Part shown: piece by piece, positions 25,413 through 34,649 of the stretch
Position numbering within the stretch: position 1 is the first letter of the stretch
How the letters are laid out: each line of letters opens with the position of its first letter
Source: G963701675 sp963701675
Lineage (GTDB): Bacteria > Planctomycetota > Planctomycetia > Gemmatales > Gemmataceae
Assembly (NCBI GenBank): GCA_963701675.1
Contig: OY969623.1
Span: forward strand, 7,812,001-7,876,000
Reading direction: 5' to 3'
Length of the DNA stretch: 64,000 nt
Made by a program: the position numbers and the translations under genes
Notes under the pieces: generated by a model
What the model was told of the DNA's origin: nothing
What the model saw: the letters and a program-made list of their open reading frames with translations, nothing else
Database searches by the model: none

Positions 25413-27170
25413 ATGAAGTCTCATGACCCACGAATGCGATTCGTCGACCTGAAGGTAGAATACCTAGAGACGCGAATTGCATTGAGCTTCGGACCAGCAG
25501 CCAACTACGGCGTCGGAAACGCCCCGCAATCCATCATCAGCGGGGATTTCAATGAGGACGCGGCAACTGACCTTGTCACCGCAAACTACAACTCGAGTTC
25601 GATAACGGTAATGCTGGGTAATGGGAACGGAACCTTCAAGACGGGGCAAAACTGGCCTACTGATACTAGCCCCTGTGCTTTGGCGACGGGCGACCTTAAT
25701 GAGGATGGCAATCTTGACATCCTTACGGGCAACATTTCGTCGAATCAAGCTAACGTGTTACTTGGAAATGGCAACGGCACATTTAAGCCTTGGACGGGCA
25801 TTAGTTTAAGCGGTGCGAATTGTTCGATTTCGCTTGATGACTTCAATTCCGATGGGAATCTTGATGCGGCTTTCGGTGTAGCTACTCAGAGCATGGTCCT
25901 ATTGATGCTCGGAAATGGGAACGGCACATTTGAACCATACACCTCTTATTCAACTGGAAATTCGCCTGGTCAAGGCGTTTACGACATAGCCTCTGCAGAT
26001 CTTAACGACGACGGAGCCGTGGACCTGGCGACCGCAAACCACGTTAGTCACAACGTGAGCGTCCTAATGGGGCCAGGCGATGGAACTTTCCAAGGAGCAG
26101 TCAACTACCCGGTGGGTAACAATCCAACATCGATAGTCATCGCAAACTTCAATGCGGATGGGGAAGACGATCTAGCGACTGGTAATGGGGCCAATAATGT
26201 GACCGCGTTAATGGGAAATGGAGACGGAACGCTTCAGCCCGGCAAGAACTCGGGAGTCAGTGAACCGCAAGGCGTGGCAGCCGCCGACTTCAATGGCGAC
26301 GGCGTTGATGATCTCGCGATGGGGAATTACAGCGCCCAGACGGTTAGCGTATTAATTGGCAATGGCAACGGGACGTTTCAGAATCCGGCGCCATACCCTG
26401 TCGGTGCGATTCCTTTGTCCGTCGCGGTGGCCGATTTCAACGGAGACTCCGCTCCGGATATTGCGACAGCCAATTCTGGAAGCAACACGGTTTCTGTCCT
26501 GCTAAATACGAGCGTGGCGACACACTTCGATATCACTGCAGTGCCGTTTGCGACTGCCGGCAACCGTTTTCGCATCACCGTCACCGCCCTCGATGAATTC
26601 AACAACCAATTCGCCAACTATACGGGCACGGTGCATTTCACCAGCAGTGATCCTGCGGCATTTCTGCCTTCGGACTACACCTTCACGCTGGGCGACGGCG
26701 GCAAGCACATTTTTACCGTGAAACTCTACACGGCGGGAAACGAGATCATTTCGGCAACGGACACCTTGGTTTCCACGATCACAGGAAGTGCAAGCGTCAA
26801 TGTAAAACCGGGGGCCGCCAAGACGCTTGTCGTGGCGGGCTTTCCCTCTCCGGTTACGGTGGGCACGGTCCACACGTTTACCGTGACCGCCAAGGATGCG
26901 TTCGGAAATGTTGCGACAGGCTACGTCGGCACGGTGCACTTCAGCAGCACCGACGTCAGCGCCATACTGCCGGCTGATTACACCTTCACCGCCAGTGATG
27001 GTGGGACCAAGGTGTTCGGCGGAGTATTCATGACCCTCGGGACTCATGATCTGGCCGGAACAGATACAGCTAGTGCCAACATCACGGGAAGTCAGCTGGG
27101 TATTCTCGTGGAGCCGGGACGCGACTGGCAGACGCATCCGAGACCACTACGCCGAGAAAAACGGGCTTAG
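25413..27170 (+). CDS. FG-GAP protein with two filamin/Ig-like repeats
   Basis: ATG 25413 has AGGAG at 25401-25405; the longer frame from 25293 lacks a signal. The N-terminal variant of the export signature is VEYLETRIALSFG. FG-GAP units occupy residues ~30-370 (ADLNDDGAVDLATANH, IGNGNGTFQ). Two ~95-residue Ig/filamin-like repeats follow (FRITVTALDEFNNQFANYTG...VHFTSSDP; FTVTAKDAFGNVATGYVG...VHFSSTD). The final residues DWQTHPRPLRREKRA look like a random tail, because the frame enters rearranged DNA next to a beta-helix remnant. Codon use is less GC-biased than in the 1-14 kb FG-GAP genes. Predicted extracellular. Confidence 0.85.
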   Translation: MKSHDPRMRFVDLKVEYLETRIALSFGPAANYGVGNAPQSIISGDFNEDAATDLVTANYNSSSITVMLGNGNGTFKTGQNWPTDTSPCALATGDLNEDGNLDILTGNISSNQANVLLGNGNGTFKPWTGISLSGANCSISLDDFNSDGNLDAAFGVATQSMVLLMLGNGNGTFEPYTSYSTGNSPGQGVYDIASADLNDDGAVDLATANHVSHNVSVLMGPGDGTFQGAVNYPVGNNPTSIVIANFNADGEDDLATGNGANNVTALMGNGDGTLQPGKNSGVSEPQGVAAADFNGDGVDDLAMGNYSAQTVSVLIGNGNGTFQNPAPYPVGAIPLSVAVADFNGDSAPDIATANSGSNTVSVLLNTSVATHFDITAVPFATAGNRFRITVTALDEFNNQFANYTGTVHFTSSDPAAFLPSDYTFTLGDGGKHIFTVKLYTAGNEIISATDTLVSTITGSASVNVKPGAAKTLVVAGFPSPVTVGTVHTFTVTAKDAFGNVATGYVGTVHFSSTDVSAILPADYTFTASDGGTKVFGGVFMTLGTHDLAGTDTASANITGSQLGILVEPGRDWQTHPRPLRREKRA

Positions 27171-27182
27171 AAGCGTAAGACC

Positions 27183-27272
27183 GCGTCGACTTCGGGGCGG
27201 ACGAAGTGCCCCGCACGAAAGCTAACGCCCGGCCGACACCGATGCGGCTGGGCCGCCTACGGTGGTGCCGTA
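27183..27272 (+). pseudogene. Remnant of a beta-helix gene 3' end
   Basis: The segment translates RVDFGADEVPR and is clearly related at DNA level to 28110-28201, which ends RIDLGADEAVR...VVVP. The motif V-D-I/F-G-A-D-E is the C-terminal hallmark of choice-of-anchor Q beta-helix proteins. Only the last ~30 codons survive. Confidence 0.6.
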
Positions 27273-27356
27273 AAGCCAGAACGCGAACAGGACTCCACCG
27301 TTGTGCCGTGGTATAATCCGCATGGTCGCTGAGAGTCCGCCCGTGGAGTGAGCGCG

Positions 27357-27568
27357 ATGATGATTACCGTTGAAGCCGTTTATGAGGACGGGGCCTGAAG
27401 CCGGCGCAGCCGTTGCCTCTACACGAAAAGGAAAAAGTGAAGCTTAGCGTTACGCGGGCGGGTAGTTTGACCGAGCAGACGTACGGAATGCTCGGCTGGA
27501 AAGGTAACCACGAAGCGTTTGAGCGTGTCCTGAAGGAGGCCGAGGAAGATTATCTGGAGAATGGATGA
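27357..27568 (+). CDS. AF2212-like (DUF104) antitoxin, one frameshift
   Basis: ATG 27357 has GGAG 8 bases upstream. The start MMITVEAVYEDGA is the beta-rich DUF104 opening (V-E-A-V-Y-E-x-G-x-L-K-P). An apparent TGA at 27396 arises because one C is missing in GCC at 27394-27395. The next frame continues LKPAQPLPLHEKEKVKLSVT through LKEAEEDYLENG to TGA 27566-27568. Restored, it has about 70 residues. Its stop overlaps the ATG of the PIN toxin (ATGA), typical of TA operons. DUF104 proteins are antitoxins of PIN-domain toxins. Confidence 0.72.
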
Positions 27569-28062
27569 TCCTTATCGACCTTCCCAATGGCGAAGCCATT
27601 TTCTTGGATGCGAACATCCTTGTTTATCATATCGGGCCAGATCCGATTCTCGGGCCGCCATCCAAGGCGCTCATCCATCGCGTCGAAACCCAACAAATCT
27701 CGGGCTACACTTCGACGGCGGTCTTGAGCGAAGTCGCGCACAAGCTGATGATCCATGAGGCAGGCGCTATGTTCGGCTGGTCATCCAAGATCGCGCAACG
27801 CTTGCGGCAAGATCCGTCGGCCGTGCGCCAACTCGTCCGGTTCCATGACGCGATCGCAAAGATTCCGCAGCTCGGCATTCGCATTCTCACTATTCCCGAC
27901 GCGATGATAGAGACAGCTGCCATGTGCAGCAGGCAAACCGGGTTCCTCAGCAACGACGCTCTCATCGTCGCCGTCATGCAGCAGAACGGCCTCACCAACC
28001 TTGCCAGTCACGATGCCGATTTCGACCGCGTGTCGGGGCTGACGCGCTACGCGCCAGCGTGA
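27565..28062 (+). CDS. PIN-domain (VapC-like) toxin
   Basis: This 165-residue protein carries the four acidic PIN positions: FLDANILVYH, the Glu in LSEVAHKLM, SNDALIVAVM and SHDADFDRV. PIN toxins are Mg2+-dependent ribonucleases that block translation when freed from antitoxin. The start ATG 27565 overlaps the antitoxin stop. The pair is bracketed by remnants of beta-helix gene 3' ends, so it appears to have entered such a gene. RNA target unknown. Confidence 0.88.
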   Translation: MILIDLPNGEAIFLDANILVYHIGPDPILGPPSKALIHRVETQQISGYTSTAVLSEVAHKLMIHEAGAMFGWSSKIAQRLRQDPSAVRQLVRFHDAIAKIPQLGIRILTIPDAMIETAAMCSRQTGFLSNDALIVAVMQQNGLTNLASHDADFDRVSGLTRYAPA

Positions 28063-28063
28063 G

Positions 28064-28201
28064 GGCGTCGGCGAAACCGACATCGACGGCGACCCGCGCG
28101 TCCTATACGGCCGCATCGACCTGGGGGCGGATGAAGCGGTCCGCGCCCGGCCCACGCCGGCCGATCCCGAGCCGGTGGGTCCGCCGGTGGTAGTGCCGTA
28201 G
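28064..28201 (+). pseudogene. Remnant of a choice-of-anchor Q beta-helix gene 3' end
   Basis: Directly after the PIN stop, an open frame without a start reads GVGETDIDGDPRVLYGRIDL-GADEAVRARP... to TAG 28199-28201. D-G-D-P-R-x-L...V-D-x-G-A-D-E is the end motif of exported beta-helix proteins. The upstream ~90% of that gene is absent. Compare the similar fragment at 27183. Confidence 0.65.
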
Positions 28202-28815
28202 CACACCGCGCGGCGCGGGCTCCTAGGTTGCACCAGGCAGTCGGGGATCCGAAGTTCGTGCACTCCTAGGCCTGCGACTATCACCTGAAACCGAGCCCTG
28301 TTTTTTTTCCGCTTTCCAATTTGTCACAGAACGGCGCTTGCATGAAAGCGTGACACTGTGGCATGATGCGCGAATAGAGCGCGCGAGGTGCACGCCGGTT
28401 GGAGTGACGCTGATGTTGCGACTGGAAACCGACCAACACTGGCCCCGTTCGATAGGCCCGCAACGCAACACCGCAATGGCGAATGTCAGGCCATTGTGCA
28501 TCAGCGTGCCACAAGGCGCATTCCACCGTAATAGACGGAGGTTAACGGGTGCGCCGCGAGTTGCCCTTGCGGCAAGCGCTCGCGCCGGAGCGTGCCATAA
28601 GGCGCATTCTACCATTACATATGGTGGTTTATGGTGGATCAGTTCGTCGGAACGTCCATTCACTGACGGAGTCGTGTGGTTAAGTAGCGGTGTTGTCATT
28701 GGTGTTGGCGGCGATCGCAACATAGACACCGTCTGAGACGCGGAATAGAAAATGCATCGGACGAGCACTGCCGCTGGTCCAACACTTCCGCATCTCCAAC
28801 TCGAGGAGGATTCAC
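28202..28815. other. Intergenic region with a 25-base direct repeat
   Basis: I find no credible gene in these ~610 bases. Two copies of AGCGTGCCA-c/t-AAGGCGCATT-c/t-c/t-ACC lie at 28503-28527 and 28589-28613 (about two differences in 25 bases), 86 bases apart. A 181-codon minus-strand frame spans the area but has no recognisable domain or ribosome binding site. Confidence 0.5.
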
Positions 28816-29307
28816 ATGAAGAACACAGTTCGGCAGTTCGGTTACTTGGTGGTCGGCGCCCTTTTTGTCATCGGCTGTGGCCCGGCGACAACATCGTCGA
28901 AGAAGGTCACTGATGCAACCAAGGAAGGCATAGGTAAGGTGGCCGAAGCGGCCAAGGAGGGTGTGGGCAAGGCGTCCGACGTGGCGAAGGAGGGCGTCGA
29001 CAAAGCGGCCAGCGCGGCGGAGGCCGCGAAGAAGGCATTCATCGAGCAGAAGGACAAGTTCAAAGCAGGCGTCGATAAGCAGGTCGGCGACCTCGACAAG
29101 AAGTACGAGGAGCTCAAGGCCAAGGCGAAAGACGCTATGGGAGAAGCCAAGACCAAGCTGGAGGCTCAACTCAAGACGGCCGAGGAAAAACGTAAGGCTA
29201 TCAACGAGCACCTTGGCAAGCTCAAAGATGCCGGACAGGAAGGCTGGGACAAAGCGGAAAAGGGAGTCAACGACGCCGTTGATGAATTGAAGAAGGCGCT
29301 GGAGTAA
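28816..29307 (+). CDS. Lys/Ala-rich helical lipoprotein
   Basis: GAGGAGG lies just before ATG 28816. The 163-residue protein has a lipobox LFVIGCG (Cys ~21), so it is probably lipid-anchored. The rest is 11-residue-type amphipathic helix repeats (KEGIGKVAEAA, KEGVGKASDVA, KEGVDKAASAA) followed by a long coiled-coil segment (KEELKAKAKDAMGEAK-like). Such sequence resembles LEA/apolipoprotein-like stress or envelope proteins. The start codon, RBS and composition make it a firm gene; the role is unknown. It ends 6 bases from the convergent MBL gene. Confidence 0.85.
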   Translation: MKNTVRQFGYLVVGALFVIGCGPATTSSKKVTDATKEGIGKVAEAAKEGVGKASDVAKEGVDKAASAAEAAKKAFIEQKDKFKAGVDKQVGDLDKKYEELKAKAKDAMGEAKTKLEAQLKTAEEKRKAINEHLGKLKDAGQEGWDKAEKGVNDAVDELKKALE

Positions 29308-29313
29308 ATCGCC

Positions 29314-30144
29314 TTAGCGGCTGGCGCGTGCCTTGACTTTCTTCTCGCGGCGCGGCGTCGAAAGGTCGGGCAGGCGGCCGGCGATTACGTCCGCTTCCCA
29401 TTGATCGAGCAGCGGCCAGCCGATCGCACAGGTGCCGAAATCGGCCATGTACTGGTACCCGGTCAAGCGATCGATGGCCTTCTGGATAAGCTCATTGTCG
29501 CGCGCGAACACGGGTCCATGGCTAGGAAGCAGGTATTTCGAATCGTCGGCCAGGATGCGTTTCAACGACTTGATGAAATCGGGAATGTTGGAACCATGGT
29601 GGGCATCGATGGCGCCGACGCAGCCGTCTTTGTAGATGTTGTCGCCACTAAACAACAGGTCGCCCATCTTGAAACTGAGCTGCCCCGGCGTGTGTCCCGG
29701 CGTTTGCCAAACCTTCAGCTTCAGGTTACCGACGGTGATCGTGTCACCGTCATTAAGATGCATGTCGATCTTGCATGGCGGCATCGGCAGATCGATTCCT
29801 TGCGCCTTGATCAATGCGTAGGTTTGGATCTGGTCGCCGGTTTCGATGGGCTCGACGCTAAGCGGATGTGCCGCCACCTCCGTCTTGAGCAACTCCTTCG
29901 CCCGCGCCAGACCTTGAATGTGATCGGCATCGGCATGTGTGGCGATCAGCATCCTGCATGTCGATAGGTTGAAATCCATGTCGCGGATCAGGTCGCCGAT
30001 CTCGTTAACCGACTCGAGGTATCCAATGTCGATCAGCAGAAACTCGCTGCCGCCGTCAATGAGGTAAACATTGACACCAAGCCGATGGCCGGCTTGATAG
30101 TTCATTTCGATGACGTGGGGAAACAGATATCGGCGTTGCCGCAT
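29314..30144 (-). CDS. MBL-fold metallo-hydrolase
   Basis: This 276-residue metallo-beta-lactamase-fold enzyme carries the motif THADADHIQG (residues 69-78), where the usual second His of HxHxDH is Asp. Other metal ligands are the His in TPGHTPGQLSF, the Asp in LLFSGDNIY and the His in LPSHGPVF. It probably hydrolyses a thioester, lactone or similar small substrate, which cannot be named. No signal peptide; cytoplasmic. Single gene on the minus strand, divergent from groES. Confidence 0.9.
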   Translation of the reverse strand: MRQRRYLFPHVIEMNYQAGHRLGVNVYLIDGGSEFLLIDIGYLESVNEIGDLIRDMDFNLSTCRMLIATHADADHIQGLARAKELLKTEVAAHPLSVEPIETGDQIQTYALIKAQGIDLPMPPCKIDMHLNDGDTITVGNLKLKVWQTPGHTPGQLSFKMGDLLFSGDNIYKDGCVGAIDAHHGSNIPDFIKSLKRILADDSKYLLPSHGPVFARDNELIQKAIDRLTGYQYMADFGTCAIGWPLLDQWEADVIAGRLPDLSTPRREKKVKARASR

Positions 30145-30441
30145 GATGTCGGACCGAAAGCCGCGAGTGTTTTCGATGGGACGCTAGATAATGATAACGG
30201 CATCGGTTTCGGGATTCAATCGACGACGAGCCGCACCAAAATCGCCTGCCAATCCGGCAGGGAAAATGCGCGAAAACAATCCAAACTTGGCAGTTATTCG
30301 TCGATACCGTGAATTCGAAGTGTGGCACAACTCGTTTTCCCGTAATCACTTGGATGTCTCCGCAACGCGGGCATGATAGTTGCTCTGGCACCGGCGTGCT
30401 GACTCGTATCTCGTTTCGTGTGGGATCAAAGGGAGACATTG
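30145..30441. other. Intergenic region upstream of groES
   Basis: It holds the divergent promoters of the MBL gene and groES-groEL. I looked for a CIRCE element (TTAGCACTC-N9-GAGTGCTAA) and did not see one. A small minus-strand frame with a CPRCG motif lies here but lacks other support. Confidence 0.5.
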
Positions 30442-30735
30442 ATGAAGGTTAAGCCACTCAACGACCGGATCATCGTCCGCCGATTTGATGCGGATGAGAA
30501 GACGACCGGCGGCATTATCCTGCCGGATAACGCCAAGACCAAACCCCAAAAAGGAAAAGTGCTCGCCGTTGGCCCAGGCAAGGTCGGGAAAGACGGAACG
30601 CGGCGAGCCATGCAAGTCAAAGAAGGCGATTCCATCCTGTTCACGAGCTGGGCCGGCGATGAATTCAAAGAGAAAGCCGGCGAGGCGATCCTCGTGATGC
30701 GTGAAGAAGACGTTTTGGCCGTTATCGACGACTGA
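30442..30735 (+). CDS. groES: Co-chaperonin GroES
   Basis: ATG 30442 with GGGAG upstream gives the standard 97-residue protein; a longer frame from 30418 is not needed. GroES features are complete: KVKPLNDRIIVRR, the mobile-loop region EKTTGGIILPDNAK, GKVLAVGPGK and ILFTSWAGDEFK. It caps the GroEL ring during protein folding. groEL follows 49 bases downstream; the pair is an operon. Confidence 0.97.
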   Translation: MKVKPLNDRIIVRRFDADEKTTGGIILPDNAKTKPQKGKVLAVGPGKVGKDGTRRAMQVKEGDSILFTSWAGDEFKEKAGEAILVMREEDVLAVIDD

Positions 30736-30784
30736 TCCACCACCAAGTCACAAAGAGCACACTAACCAAGTTACTGGAGGCATA

Positions 30785-32416
30785 ATGACTGCGAAACAGA
30801 TTGCGTTCGATCAAGAAGCGCGTGACGCCTTGAAGCGGGGCGTAAGCAAACTGGCGCGAGCGGTGCGTGTAACCCTCGGCCCCAAAGGCCGAAATGTGAT
30901 CCTTCAAAAGAGCTTCGGCTCGCCGACCGTCACCAAGGACGGTGTGACCGTCGCAAAGGAAATCGACCTCGAAGATAAGTACGAGAACATGGGCGCTCGG
31001 ATGGTCCGCGAAGTCGCCAGCAAGACGAGCGACGTTGCGGGTGACGGCACCACGACCGCAACCGTCCTGGCTGAGGCGATTTTCAACGAAGGGCTGCGGA
31101 GCGTTGTGGCCGGCGTGAACCCGATGCTGATGAAGCGCGGCATCGAGAAGGCGGTCGAGGACATTGTCGAAAAGCTCAAAAAGATGAGCATCCCCGTCAA
31201 GTCCAAGAAAGACCTCGACAACGTCGCTACGGTCGCTTCCAACAACGACGACGAAATCGGCCGCATCATCGCCGAGGCGATGGACAAAGTCGGTAAAGAT
31301 GGCGTGATCACCGTCGAAGAGGGTAAAGCTCTCGAGACGACACACGAGTTTGTCGAAGGCATGCAGTTCGATCGCGGCTATCTTTCGCCGTATTTCGTCA
31401 CCGATCCGCAGAAGATGGAATGCGAGCTGGAAGACCCGTACATCCTGATCCACGAGAAGAAGATCTCCAGCAACAAAGACCTCGTGCCTGTCCTGGAGAA
31501 GGTCCTCAACACCGGCAAGCCGATCCTCATCATTGCCGAAGATATCGAAGGCGAAGCTCTCGCCACGCTGGTTATCAACAAGCTGCGCGGCACGTTCAAG
31601 TGCGCCGCGGTGAAGGCGCCCGGTTACGGTGATCGCCGCAAGGCGATGCTCGAAGACATCGCCGTCCTTACGGGTGGCCGGGCCATCTTTGAAGACCTGG
31701 GAATTCAGCTAGAAAACGTCCAGCTTCGAGACATGGGACGGGCCAAGAAGGTGAAAATCGACAAGGACAACACGACCGTCATCGAAGGAGTTGGGAAGAA
31801 GCAGGATATTCAGGGACGAATTCAGCTCATTCAACGTGAAATTGAAAAATCGACGAGCGACTACGACAACGAGAAGTTGTCGGAGCGCATGGCGAAGCTT
31901 TCGGGCGGCGTCGCCAAGATCAACGTCGGCGCGGCCACCGAGAGCGAGATGAAAGAAAAGAAGGCACGCGTCGAAGACGCGATGCACGCCACTCGTGCCG
32001 CACACCAGGAAGGGATTCTTCCCGGCGGCGGCGTTGCTCTAGTTCGGGCCGCGGAAGGCCTCAAGCCAAAGGGAATGGACCACGACGAAGAAGTCGGTTT
32101 CCAGATTGTCGTTCGCGCCTGCAAGTCGCCGATCGTGCAGATCGTCAACAACGCCGGCGCCGACGGCAACATCGTCGCGGCGAAGGTCCTGGAAAACAAG
32201 GACGTAAACTACGGTTACGATGCTCGCCAGGATCGTTATTGCGACATGGTCAAGGAAGGGATTATCGATCCGACGAAGGTCGTCCGCACGGCCTTGCAGA
32301 ATGCAGCCAGCGTCGCCACATTACTGCTGACAAGTGACGCACTAGTCGCCGAGATGCCGAAGGAAGAAAAGAAGCCCGCTGGCGGCGGCGGTGGCGACTA
32401 CGACGACATGTACTAA
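30785..32416 (+). CDS. groEL: Chaperonin GroEL
   Basis: The start is ATG 30785 after GGAGG; the frame is open further upstream but without signal. It has 543 residues and clear GroEL motifs: KRGVSKLARAVRVTLGPKGR, TKDGVTVAKEI, ATP site VAGDGTTTATVL, GILPGGGVALVRA and NAASVATLLLTSDALV. It is intact, unlike several other core genes here. The C-terminus ends GGGGGDYDDMY instead of the common GGM repeats, a feature seen in some extra or lineage-specific GroELs. A hairpin with T-tract after the stop is a good terminator. Confidence 0.97.
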   Translation: MTAKQIAFDQEARDALKRGVSKLARAVRVTLGPKGRNVILQKSFGSPTVTKDGVTVAKEIDLEDKYENMGARMVREVASKTSDVAGDGTTTATVLAEAIFNEGLRSVVAGVNPMLMKRGIEKAVEDIVEKLKKMSIPVKSKKDLDNVATVASNNDDEIGRIIAEAMDKVGKDGVITVEEGKALETTHEFVEGMQFDRGYLSPYFVTDPQKMECELEDPYILIHEKKISSNKDLVPVLEKVLNTGKPILIIAEDIEGEALATLVINKLRGTFKCAAVKAPGYGDRRKAMLEDIAVLTGGRAIFEDLGIQLENVQLRDMGRAKKVKIDKDNTTVIEGVGKKQDIQGRIQLIQREIEKSTSDYDNEKLSERMAKLSGGVAKINVGAATESEMKEKKARVEDAMHATRAAHQEGILPGGGVALVRAAEGLKPKGMDHDEEVGFQIVVRACKSPIVQIVNNAGADGNIVAAKVLENKDVNYGYDARQDRYCDMVKEGIIDPTKVVRTALQNAASVATLLLTSDALVAEMPKEEKKPAGGGGGDYDDMY

Positions 32417-32444
32417 TCGCGTAGGAATTGGTCGAAAACAAGAA

Positions 32445-32500
32445 CGCAGATTACGCGGATTTGCGCAGATGTTCATCGGCGCTAATCCGTGGAATCTGCG
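32445..32500 (+). terminator. Terminator-like inverted repeat after groEL
   Basis: CGCAGATTACGCGGATT (32445-32461) pairs with AATCCGTGGAATCTGCG (32484-32500) and is followed by TTTTGGTTTT. It lies between convergent groEL and the repeat-protein gene and overlaps the last codons of the latter, so it may terminate both. Confidence 0.65.
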
Positions 32501-34586
32501 TTTTGGTTTTGGCGTCTCGTCTTTTGCACTCCACGATGCTTTGCCAACAGGCGCGGCAGTGACCCATTCGGCGGCAAGCCGCGGCCGCCTAAGCGTAGCG
32601 AGGCGGCGATGCGGTTCCAGGTTTCACCGGGCGCCGACAAGACTGCTCCAGCGTAGGTGTCAGGCCAGTGGCCCGTTTTCTTGTGGTCCATATCGGCCCA
32701 CCGTAGGATTTGGTGCACCGTGAGCCGCGGCAGGGCTGGCTTGTAACGCATGCCGCGGTGTCTGGCAAGCAGCTTTTTCAGCGTCATTCGGCGGGGCAGC
32801 CCGCGGCGGCCGAGGCGCAGGTCGCGATCGATCATTCGCCAGTTCTCTCCGGGCGATTCGGGAATCGGCTGAGCGTATTCTTCGTCCTTCGGCCACGCGC
32901 CGGTTCGTCTTCGGTGTTGGTCGGCCCACGTCAGAATCTGATCCACCGTCAAAGCGGGGGGCGCAGGACTGTACTTTTTGCCGCAATGGCGCTCTAAGAA
33001 CTTCGGCAAGGACAACCCGCCCGCCATGCCACGACGGCCACGAATGAGCGCATGATTGATCGTAATCCAGGTTTCGCCAGGAACTCCGTGCACGGCGCCC
33101 GACTTGGTGCTGGGCCAGCGTCCGGTTCTTTCATGGTAGGCGCGAGCCCACGCGACGATTCGCTTGACGTTCAAAGGTGGGAGCGCCCCCTGGTTTTTTA
33201 AGCCACGATGCTCTGCAAGTAGGCGCGGCAACGACTGGCCGCAGGGTAGTCCGCGGGTGCCGCGGTTGAGCGCATAGCTGACGTTGTTCCAACTTTCGGC
33301 GCGTGCCTCTCGAACCGGGCCGCTCCGTGCCGTGGGCCATTTTCCCGTTTGCCGATGATGCGAATCGGCCCATGCCAGTATCTGTGCGACACTGAGCGGC
33401 GACTTCGTATTAGGTCGCTTAACGAATCCACGGTGCCGGGCCAAGAAACGCGCTAAGGTGTCCTTTCCCGGCAAACCGCGCCGGCCTTTTTGGAGCAGCA
33501 TATTGATAGTGCTCCATTTCTCTCCCGGCGTCGATATCACCGAACCATCGTGTTGATCGGGCCATTTGCCGGTTCTTTCGTGATGCAAGTCGGCCCATTC
33601 CAGGATTTGCTTTACCGTCAATTGTGGTTGCGCGTGCTGGTGTCGCACATCGCGATGCTTCGCGAGCAGATGATTAAGGGTCGTCCGACCGCGAAGGCCA
33701 CGCAGGCCCAACGTCAGGTCTCGATTGATTTGCCGCCAGCGTTCACCCGGAGCATCAACCACTGGCCCGAAGTAACGAGAAATGCCTGGCCAGACGCCCG
33801 TGCGGCGATGGTGCTGATCCGCCCATTCAAGGATCTTCGTCACGGTCAGCGGCGGTCGATTGAGATGGTGGCGCTTTCCTCTATGTTGGGCGAGGACTTG
33901 CGCAAGCGACGACTTGCCTCGGAATCCCCGTCGCCCCTTTTGCAGAGCCCCGTCGATGATCTTCCATGTTTCGCCGGGTGTTTCTGCGACGGCCCCCGAT
34001 CGCGCGTTCGGCCATTTCTCCGTCCTTTTATAGTGGTTATCGGCCCACTCCAGAATCTGCGCGACTCGCAGTCTCGGCAGGTCAGCCATGTTGCGTACGC
34101 CGCGCTCGTTGGCGAGCAAACGAGCGAGGGAGGAATGCGGTTCGTCGAGCCCGCGAAGCCGCATCAAGAGCGCATTGTCGATGTTGATCCAGGTTTCCCC
34201 CGACGCCTCCGGGACGGAACCACTAGTGCGCAGCGGCCATTTTCCGGTTCTTCGATGATATGCGTCCACCCATTTTAGGATTTGCGGCTTGCTGAGACGG
34301 GGCTTGGAGTAGATATTCCGAACGCCGCGCTTTTCCGCGAGGAGCTTTGCGAGCGAAGTACGGCCCTCAAGCCCGCGGCCGCCTTTTTCTAGGTTGGCAT
34401 CGACCTTCATCCACGTCTCGCTTAGCGAGCCGCGAATCTTGCCGGAGTACATGGTCGGCCAGCACCGTTGCGCTTATAGTGTGCATCGACCCAGCCTAGA
34501 ATCTCCTTGATGGTGAGCTTTGGCAACGGCTTCAGCCGTCGCCAACGGCGCAGCGATTGATCGTAACTTCGCGTCTTAGTTTCCAT
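32482..34586 (-). CDS. Protein of nine ~72-residue repeats (HNH-repeat-like), one frameshift
   Basis: The 656-residue frame begins in mid-repeat at 34452. The true start is probably ATG 34586 (METKTRSYDQ), with one base missing near 34462-34463, so the full protein is about 700 residues. It consists almost entirely of nine tandem repeats with the consensus L-T-V-x-Q-I-L-x-W-A-D-x-H-H-x-R-T-G-x-W-P, then S-G-x-V, P-G-E-T-W-x-x-I-D-x-A-L, G-x-R-G-L and S-L-x-x-L-L-A-x-H-R-G. The layout (helix, G-x-W-P, W-x-x-I-x-x-A-L) recalls homing-endonuclease-associated repeats, which bind DNA, but that is inference. No signal peptide, catalytic site or C-terminal domain is seen. It is basic, consistent with nucleic-acid binding. 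Confidence 0.8.
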
Positions 34587-34649
34587 GAGCGTGAATGGCG
34601 AAACGGCGACGTGCCTTGTGCATCACGTCATGCTATGCCGTGCCGGCGC

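Noticed and set aside
27393..27398. TGA in the DUF104 antitoxin as a second Sec codon
   Set aside because: The frame differs on the two sides (one C missing), and the position is not a redox cysteine; a frameshift explains it.
28223..28768. 181-codon minus-strand ORF
   Set aside because: No recognisable domain, no RBS, atypical composition rich in Arg/Ser/Pro; treated as chance.
30145..30441. CIRCE element before groES
   Set aside because: No TTAGCACTC-like inverted repeat was found in the leader.
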